Shown in pieces: positions 21,191 through 24,985 of a stretch of DNA of 24,985 nucleotides. This DNA comes from JBHPHA01 sp042569905 (GTDB taxonomy: Bacteria; Patescibacteriota; Minisyncoccia; Moranbacterales; UBA9337): contig JBHPHA010000019.1 in the NCBI GenBank assembly GCA_042569905.1, forward strand, positions 1 to 24,985. The letters are read 5' to 3'. The position numbers and the translations under genes are program-made. The stretch's first letter is position 1. Each line of letters opens with the position of its first letter. The notes below the pieces were generated by a model, which made no database searches, was not told the origin of the DNA, and worked only from the letters and a program-made list of their open reading frames with translations.

Positions 21191-21997
21191 TTATTTTTCA
21201 GGAGCGTAGTACCCCCAATTAATACCATCCTCTCGAATAGCCTCAAGAATTTTTCGAACTACGATTAGCGTTTTATCAATCTCACCCTCGCACCCAAGTC
21301 TATTGCCAAGAGCAGCCAAAGAAAATTCACCCCCACAGATATTTAACATTGCACCACCTTCAATGCATACATTATAACTACTCAACAGGCACTTCTCACA
21401 ATTACCTTCAAAAAAACTACAATAGCTCCTTTGTCTTTCAATAGGAAACTTTTCACCTTCATACAAGACTTTGTTCTCAAAAAAACTCACAACATCTAAT
21501 GCTTCGCAAAAGGTTCCAAACCAATTTTCAAAAGGAATCTTTTGCACACGGCCCAGTAATTGTATTTTCATTTCTTCTCCATTGTCTTTCTTTTTCATTT
21601 CGTTTTCAGTCGGATAGTACCCCCAACGGATCCCGTCTCTCTTGATAGCTTCAAGCTTTACACTGATAGCAGAAGACACGGCTTCGTGATCATGCTCCAT
21701 TAGGCAGCCCATGATTATTCCGCCATGCTTATTGCACAAATTATCAGTCACGCCACCATCCTCATCCTCTAAGCCTACTTGGTATTTCGACAATGAGCAT
21801 CGCGAGCATTCTCTACTGAAAAATTCACAATACCCATTAATCTCATCAAATTCCGGCTCCTCAGAACAATCATTGTTATTGATTTCAGTCTCTATTTGAA
21901 TAAACATAAGCAAGAAATCAAACTCAGCCTGCCAGCTTTCCAGAGAAACTTTTTCCGTGCCCTTGTAGTCAACTTCCTCTACTAGCTTGAACCCCAT
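21191..21997 (-). CDS. Four-cysteine family protein, two-domain fusion
   Basis: Not recognised. The 268-residue product is two family domains joined in frame. Domain 1 (1-130) has C57, C64, C67, C88 and ends GIRWGYY. Domain 2 (143-268) has C193, C200, C203, C221 and ends GINWGYY. The linker is a short charged stretch rich in Lys and Glu. Domain 2 begins with Met143 in MKIQLL, the same start as the separate protein at 20628-21035 (MKIQLI), and GGAG lies 5 nt before that ATG. The gene is therefore best explained as the fusion of two tandem genes by loss of the stop between them, and domain 2 may still be made alone. It starts 31 bp after the gene at 22029-22460 and is probably cotranscribed with it. 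Confidence 0.82.
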   Translation of the reverse strand: MGFKLVEEVDYKGTEKVSLESWQAEFDFLLMFIQIETEINNNDCSEEPEFDEINGYCEFFSRECSRCSLSKYQVGLEDEDGGVTDNLCNKHGGIIMGCLMEHDHEAVSSAISVKLEAIKRDGIRWGYYPTENEMKKKDNGEEMKIQLLGRVQKIPFENWFGTFCEALDVVSFFENKVLYEGEKFPIERQRSYCSFFEGNCEKCLLSSYNVCIEGGAMLNICGGEFSLAALGNRLGCEGEIDKTLIVVRKILEAIREDGINWGYYAPEK

Positions 21998-22028
21998 AAC
22001 AAACCCCCCTTACTTAAATTTTACTATA

Positions 22029-22460
22029 TTAACCATTAGGTTCTGTATAATATCCCCAACGAATACCATCGCTTACAATAGCGCTCAAAACTTCTTTAGC
22101 ACAAAGAATAGCTTTCCCAAAGTCCTCCCCTGCATAGCCAACTGACATACATACGACGTTGTCACTATCATTCTGACAAAGCCTAATCTCCCTACACTCC
22201 CTACCAATACATATATTTACAGTATACCTACCGAGAGAGCAGCGCAAACAATCACCGCTCACAGATTTACAATAACCATAATACTCATCAGACCTCGAAT
22301 CCTGAAAATTTCCATCACAATGAACTTGATCAAAACATTTCTCCCAATTCTCAAAGACATGTATAACCTTCAACCATCCTGAAAAACTATTCAACCAATC
22401 CTTGAAGGGAATTTGTTCAACTTCATTATATTTTACCCTTCCAATCATTAGACCTATCAT
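22029..22460 (-). CDS. Four-cysteine family protein, first gene of the operon
   Basis: Not recognised. The 143-residue product is the fourth domain copy of the family: IPFKDW near the N-terminus, C64, C71, C74 and C95 in the same spacing (C-x6-C-x2-C-x20-C), and GIRWGYY near the C-terminus. It has several extra cysteines (42, 48, 84, 89, 104, 120) not shared by the others. The ATG start has GGAG 7 nt upstream. Promoter TTGACA-17-TAAGAT (22529-22557) drives it and the fusion gene behind it; an 8-bp inverted repeat sits at the predicted start of transcription and could be an operator (inference). The structured RNA copy 1 ends just upstream. Confidence 0.8.
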   Translation of the reverse strand: MIGLMIGRVKYNEVEQIPFKDWLNSFSGWLKVIHVFENWEKCFDQVHCDGNFQDSRSDEYYGYCKSVSGDCLRCSLGRYTVNICIGRECREIRLCQNDSDNVVCMSVGYAGEDFGKAILCAKEVLSAIVSDGIRWGYYTEPNG

Positions 22461-22501
22461 GATAATACTCCTTTGATTTCTATATTTTCAAAAAACTTCA
22501 C

Positions 22502-22525
22502 CAGACATACTTTTTAATATGTCTG
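22502..22525. promoter_or_regulatory. Inverted repeat at the start of the four-Cys operon transcript
   Basis: CAGACATA (22502-22509) and TATGTCTG (22518-22525) form a perfect 8-bp inverted repeat with an 8-nt spacer. It covers the position where the promoter at 22529-22557 should start transcription, which fits a repressor operator or a 5' hairpin. Confidence 0.5.
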
Positions 22526-22528
22526 CGT

Positions 22529-22557
22529 ATCTTACATCTATTCATAACATTTGTCAA
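22529..22557 (-). promoter_or_regulatory. Promoter TTGACA-17-TAAGAT of the four-Cys operon
   Basis: A perfect -35 (22552-22557) and -10 TAAGAT (22529-22534) are 17 bp apart. It begins right after the terminator of RNA copy 1. Confidence 0.85.
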
Positions 22558-22560
22558 AAG

Positions 22561-22593
22561 AAAAACACAAAAAGCAGCGACCGAAGTCGCTGC
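22561..22593 (-). terminator. Terminator of structured RNA copy 1
   Basis: A perfect 8-bp GC-rich stem (22574-22581 with 22586-22593) with a UUCG loop on the minus strand is followed by TTTTTGTGTTTTTC. Confidence 0.92.
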
Positions 22594-22813
22594 CTAATCT
22601 TTTGTTCATATTTTATTTTTATTATTTTGTAGACATGTTATCAGGATGATAAAAATATCTCCCGAAATGAAAACAGTGTCGAGGAACAGCGCAGCCGAAA
22701 CCACACAATCCGATCTGGACTAAAATTTCCAAACTGAGGACAAAAGACAGCAGTCCCCAATCTGTCTACAAAATAATAAAAACAAAATTGTTAAATATCT
22801 TCTCTCAACTTGA
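22568..22813 (-). ncRNA. Structured small RNA, copy 1 (undescribed pair)
   Basis: A transcript of about 245 nt is predicted from the promoter at 22820-22848 to the terminator at 22561-22593. A perfect 20-bp inverted repeat (22616-22635 with 22763-22782) closes the molecule. Inside, from the 5' side, are a hairpin GGGGAC/GTCCTC with a pyrimidine-rich loop, a hairpin TTTGG/CCAGA, a 19-nt core identical in both copies (22690-22708), a conserved GTCGAGGA segment (22678-22685 on the plus strand), and a third hairpin TCGGGA/TCCTGA. There is no reading frame of note. Paired positions differ from copy 2 in a compensatory way, so the structure is under selection. I recognise no known family; it lacks the layouts of tmRNA, RNase P RNA and SRP RNA, and is more branched than 6S RNA. 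Confidence 0.8.
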
Positions 22814-22819
22814 TTGTTA

Positions 22820-22848
22820 ATATTAGCATACTTTGATATATTTGTCAA
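22820..22848 (-). promoter_or_regulatory. Promoter TTGACA-17-TAATAT of RNA copy 1
   Basis: A perfect -35 (22843-22848) and -10 TAATAT (22820-22825) are 17 bp apart. The same GGGCTTGACAAATA start and GCTAATATTAA end occur at copy 2. Confidence 0.9.
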
Positions 22849-22951
22849 GCCCCTCTAGCACTCAAATATTCTAATCATCGTAAAATAGCCCAAAATAAGC
22901 AAAATTATCCCGAAATAAGCCCGTTTTAAATGCCTTTATGTATTTATGCAA

Positions 22952-22980
22952 CAAAAAAACACCCTAACTATGGGGTGTTT
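22952..22980 (-). terminator. Terminator of structured RNA copy 2
   Basis: An 8-bp stem (22957-22964 with 22973-22980) with an 8-nt loop runs into a U-tract (TTTTTTTGT) on the minus strand. Its sequence is unrelated to the terminator of copy 1. Confidence 0.9.
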
Positions 22981-23189
22981 CCGAGCTTGTTCATTTTCAT
23001 TGTTCTGTAGACAAAACTCAAAAATATGATTAATGAGAAGAGAACAGAGTCGAGGAGAAACGCAGCCGAAACCACACAACCCATATCTGGACAAAAGTTC
23101 CCAGACTGAGAATAAAAGATAGAGATTCCCAATCGTCTACAGAACAATAAAAACGATTTTTTACCTGAAAAATAACTTTCCTCACTCGA
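22953..23189 (-). ncRNA. Structured small RNA, copy 2 (undescribed pair)
   Basis: This is a paralogue of copy 1, about 237 nt from the promoter at 23196-23224 to the terminator at 22952-22980. The closing stem has 19 pairs including one G-U (22994-23012 with 23135-23153). Compared with copy 1, two pairs in it change together (A-U to G-C and U-A to C-G). In the first internal hairpin GGGGAC/GTCCTC becomes GGGAAT/ATTCTC, again with two compensated pairs, and the second hairpin reads TCTGG/CCAGA. The 19-nt core (23061-23079) and GTCGAGGA (23049-23056) are conserved. It lies between copy 1 and ruvB and is transcribed away from ruvB. With its own promoter and terminator and no gene between them, it should act in trans rather than as a leader. 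Confidence 0.8.
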
Positions 23190-23195
23190 CTTTTA

Positions 23196-23224
23196 ATATT
23201 AGCACTACTTTATTTATTTGTCAA
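23196..23224 (-). promoter_or_regulatory. Promoter TTGACA-17-TAATAT of RNA copy 2
   Basis: A perfect -35 (23219-23224) and -10 TAATAT (23196-23201) are 17 bp apart, matching copy 1. Confidence 0.9.
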
Positions 23225-23351
23225 GCCCTGCTATACTTAACTTAGACTTATACATTAAGAGCTTGTTAAAAATCTCCTTATTTTACTGTGAAACTAACTA
23301 CTTCAGTCATGAAAGAGAGATTATAAGCAAACTCCAAAAAATAAAGAATTT

Positions 23352-24350
23352 ATGGCTATAACCAATTCGAAAGAGCAAGAAAGCGACCAAAAGATAGATA
23401 TTACCCTTAGGCCTCAAAAATTCAATGAATATATTGGGCAAGAGAAGATTAAAAGTAACCTAAGTATCCTAATTGAAGCGGCTAGGAAAAGAAAGGAACC
23501 GATTGAACATGTTCTCTTATATGGACCAGCTGGTCTAGGAAAAACAACTCTTTCAAATATTATTGCAAGAGAGATGGGAGTTAGTATTAAAGTAACCTCT
23601 GGACCCGCTATTGAAAGAGTTGGTGACCTTGGATCTATCTTAACTAATCTTCAAGATGGAGATGTTTTATTCATCGATGAAATTCATAGACTTAACAAGG
23701 TTGTCGAAGAAATTCTTTACCCTGCAATGGAAGACTATAAGCTTGATATTATTGTTGGAAAAGGACCTTCTGCAAAAACACTACAACTAGACCTTCCGAA
23801 ATTCACATTAATCGGTGCGACAACACGGCTTGGATCGCTTTCTAATCCCCTAAGAAGTCGTTTTGGTGCAATTTATAAGCTAAATTTCTATAATGACGAG
23901 GAGATGCAGTCTATCATTCAGCGGTCTGGGAGAATTCTCAATGTAGATATTAATGAAAGTGGGTTGAAAATGATTTCTTCTTGCAGTAGACAAACCCCAA
24001 GAATTGCCAATAGGATATTAAAAAGAGTTAGAGATTTCGCTCAAATTGAAGAAACTGACATAATTGATGAGATTGTCTCCCAAAAAGCGCTCGACCTTCT
24101 TGATGTTGATTGTTTAGGACTTGAACCAACTGACAGAGAAATTGTTCGGACAATCATTGAAAAATTCAAAGGAGGACCAGTGGGTGTTGGAACCATAGCA
24201 GCTGCTACATCCGAAGAGGTTCAAACTATTGAAGATGTCTATGAACCATACCTAATTCAACTTGGACTTCTTGCTAGAACACCCAGGGGACGAGTTGTGA
24301 CTGAACAAGGATACAAACATCTTGGCTATACATTTGAAGAAGAAAAATAA
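23352..24350 (+). CDS. ruvB: Holliday junction branch migration ATPase RuvB
   Basis: RuvB is the hexameric AAA+ motor that, with RuvA, drives branch migration of Holliday junctions in recombination and repair. The 332-residue product has the family landmarks: LRPQKFNEYIGQ near the N-terminus, Walker A GPAGLGKTT (58-66), Walker B DVLFIDEIH (104-112), the sensor GATTR (155-159), the arginine-finger region NPLRSRFG (165-172), and the C-terminal winged helix with RTPRGRVVTEQGYKHLGY. Length is normal. The N-terminus is about ten residues longer than some homologues; the ATG has no ribosome-binding site, so the exact start is less certain. ruvA and ruvC are not adjacent. Two small membrane-protein genes follow after a short MITE-like repeat. 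Confidence 0.97.
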   Translation: MAITNSKEQESDQKIDITLRPQKFNEYIGQEKIKSNLSILIEAARKRKEPIEHVLLYGPAGLGKTTLSNIIAREMGVSIKVTSGPAIERVGDLGSILTNLQDGDVLFIDEIHRLNKVVEEILYPAMEDYKLDIIVGKGPSAKTLQLDLPKFTLIGATTRLGSLSNPLRSRFGAIYKLNFYNDEEMQSIIQRSGRILNVDINESGLKMISSCSRQTPRIANRILKRVRDFAQIEETDIIDEIVSQKALDLLDVDCLGLEPTDREIVRTIIEKFKGGPVGVGTIAAATSEEVQTIEDVYEPYLIQLGLLARTPRGRVVTEQGYKHLGYTFEEEK

Positions 24351-24359
24351 ACAAGTTAA

Positions 24360-24431
24360 TCAACTTCTCCGAAAACCCTTTCCACTACAGTTTCCCACCC
24401 ATTAACAAAAGAGGATTTCGAAAAAGTCTAC
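24360..24431. mobile_element. Short relative of the MITE-like element at 17124-17301
   Basis: The left end (AACTTCTCCGAAAACCCTTT) and the right end, on the other strand (TAGACTTTTTCGAAATCC), match the ends of the longer element with several changes, but only about 30 bp lie between them. It looks like an internally deleted or decayed copy. The two arms can still pair and may help end ruvB transcription. Confidence 0.55.
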
Positions 24432-24442
24432 TACAAAAAAAT

Positions 24443-24655
24443 ATGTCCACACTTTTCAATGCCATCTACCTACTAATGATTACAGGTTTCATTGTTATTA
24501 GCATTTTCATCGCCTACCATATAATAAAATATGCTCTTAACAAAACTTCTTCTTTGTTAATGCTTATTATTTTTACAAGCGGAATGGCCCTCCTTTTGTT
24601 AATTAATTTTTATCTATATTCTTCCGTAAATATAGAAGATATTTTTTATTTTTAA
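24443..24655 (+). CDS. Small membrane protein with two helices
   Basis: Not recognised. The 70-residue product is almost all hydrophobic, with helices at about residues 5-25 and 36-58, a short basic loop between (KYALNKTSS), and a short polar end. The topology suggests both ends outside and the loop inside by the positive-inside rule. The ATG has no clear ribosome-binding site. It lies 9 bp before the next gene on the same strand, so the two probably form an operon and may form a membrane complex (inference). Confidence 0.72.
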   Translation: MSTLFNAIYLLMITGFIVISIFIAYHIIKYALNKTSSLLMLIIFTSGMALLLLINFYLYSSVNIEDIFYF

Positions 24656-24664
24656 AATAAACTT

Positions 24665-24979
24665 ATGCAAAGATTTAGAAACTTTCATTTTAGAGGACAA
24701 GATGATGATGAAAAAATTATTAGAGTAATTAGACGTCATTGGTTTAACATTCTTCAACAATATTTTCTTGTCATCATTATGATACTTTTTTTATTTGGCG
24801 CTTTTTGGTTTATTCCCTATTTTTTTGATATAAGTAGTCCGTCATCATATAACCTATTCCTTTTTATTCAGAGTTCTTTTGCAACAATGATTTGGGTTTT
24901 TATTTTCATAACTTGGATTGATTACTATTTCGATGTTTGGATTGTGACGGATAAGCGGATTGTAAACATTGCAGGGTAA
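24665..24979 (+). CDS. PH-domain-like membrane protein, truncated at the window edge
   Basis: The 104-residue frame has a polar N-terminus, two hydrophobic helices (about 31-52 and 64-86), and then YYFDVWIVTDKRIVNI, which is the usual entry into a bacterial PH (bPH2/YdbT-like) domain, where the sequence normally continues IEQ and another 60-100 residues. Here the frame meets TAA three codons later, six bases before the window ends. Reading two bases out of frame gives a plausible continuation (QGKE), so a 2-base deletion or a sequencing error close to a contig end is likely. The start ATG follows 9 bp after the previous gene. The function of the family is not established; membrane-associated. 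Confidence 0.65.
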   Translation: MQRFRNFHFRGQDDDEKIIRVIRRHWFNILQQYFLVIIMILFLFGAFWFIPYFFDISSPSSYNLFLFIQSSFATMIWVFIFITWIDYYFDVWIVTDKRIVNIAG

Positions 24980-24985
24980 AGAATT

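Larger units (their letters stand above)
22461..23351. other. Long non-coding stretch carrying two structured RNA genes
   Basis: No protein gene is seen in these 891 bp. They contain the promoter of the four-Cys operon, two paralogous RNA genes with promoters and terminators (separate entries), a short spacer with two CCCRAAATAAGC motifs (near 22888 and 22909), and the region upstream of ruvB. For ruvB the best promoter is a weak TTTATT-17-TATACT with its -10 at 23232-23237, divergent from RNA copy 2. Confidence 0.7.

Noticed and set aside
22561..23224. 6S RNA, tmRNA, RNase P RNA or SRP RNA as the identity of the RNA pair
   Set aside because: No tRNA-like end, no RNase P conserved segments and no SRP GNAR-loop domain are visible. 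The molecule has three internal hairpins and a conserved core, unlike the simple rod of 6S RNA. A divergent 6S RNA cannot be excluded without a covariance search.
22561..23224. Riboswitch or attenuator leader
   Set aside because: Each unit ends in its own terminator with no reading frame before it, and the following genes have their own promoters.

Overview
The window is AT-rich, gene-dense bacterial DNA. I infer a member of the Candidate Phyla Radiation (Patescibacteria, Parcubacteria-like, possibly Moranbacteria). The reasons are a NusA with acidic and lysine-rich low-complexity extensions, a double-length type IV pilus ATPase, a diverged DHH-family protein, RuvB beside small membrane proteins, and many orphan genes. 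The phylum is an inference, since no rRNA gene is present.

Layout. (1) 1-1.5 kb: nusA on the minus strand, with a consensus promoter followed at once by an intrinsic terminator in its leader. (2) 1.6-15.75 kb: an accessory stretch of mostly orphan genes, nearly all on the minus strand. Many are single-gene units with their own TTGACA-17-TANNNT promoter and their own hairpin terminator; most products are small, several with one N-terminal membrane helix or signal peptide. Recognisable members are a HEAT-repeat protein (the only plus-strand gene of the stretch), an HNH nuclease followed by a 789-residue helical protein, an M23 peptidase-fold protein and an S51 peptidase. The spacers hold palindromic repeats, REP-like elements and a recurring spacer module. 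(3) 15.8-20.6 kb, plus strand: a DHH-family protein with altered metal ligands, a MITE-like element, and a 1030-residue protein holding two complete GspE/PilB ATPase modules. (4) 20.6-22.5 kb, minus strand: three genes encoding four copies of an unrecognised domain with an invariant C-x6-C-x2-C-x(17-20)-C pattern; one gene is an in-frame fusion that keeps the ribosome-binding site of its second half. (5) 22.5-23.25 kb: no protein gene, but two tandem paralogous structured RNAs on the minus strand, each with a perfect -35/-10 pair, a closing stem of about 20 bp with compensatory changes between copies, a conserved 19-nt core and a strong terminator. (6) 23.35 kb to the end, plus strand: ruvB, a small two-helix membrane protein, and the membrane part of a PH-domain-like protein that stops early at the window edge.

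The strongest candidates for something undescribed are the RNA pair at 22.5-23.2 kb, the four-cysteine family next to it, and the HNH plus helical-protein cassette at 6.95-10.02 kb, which is flanked by direct copies of a palindromic repeat. The nusA leader is a likely case of NusA-controlled attenuation. All functional statements rest on motifs read by eye; no database search was run.
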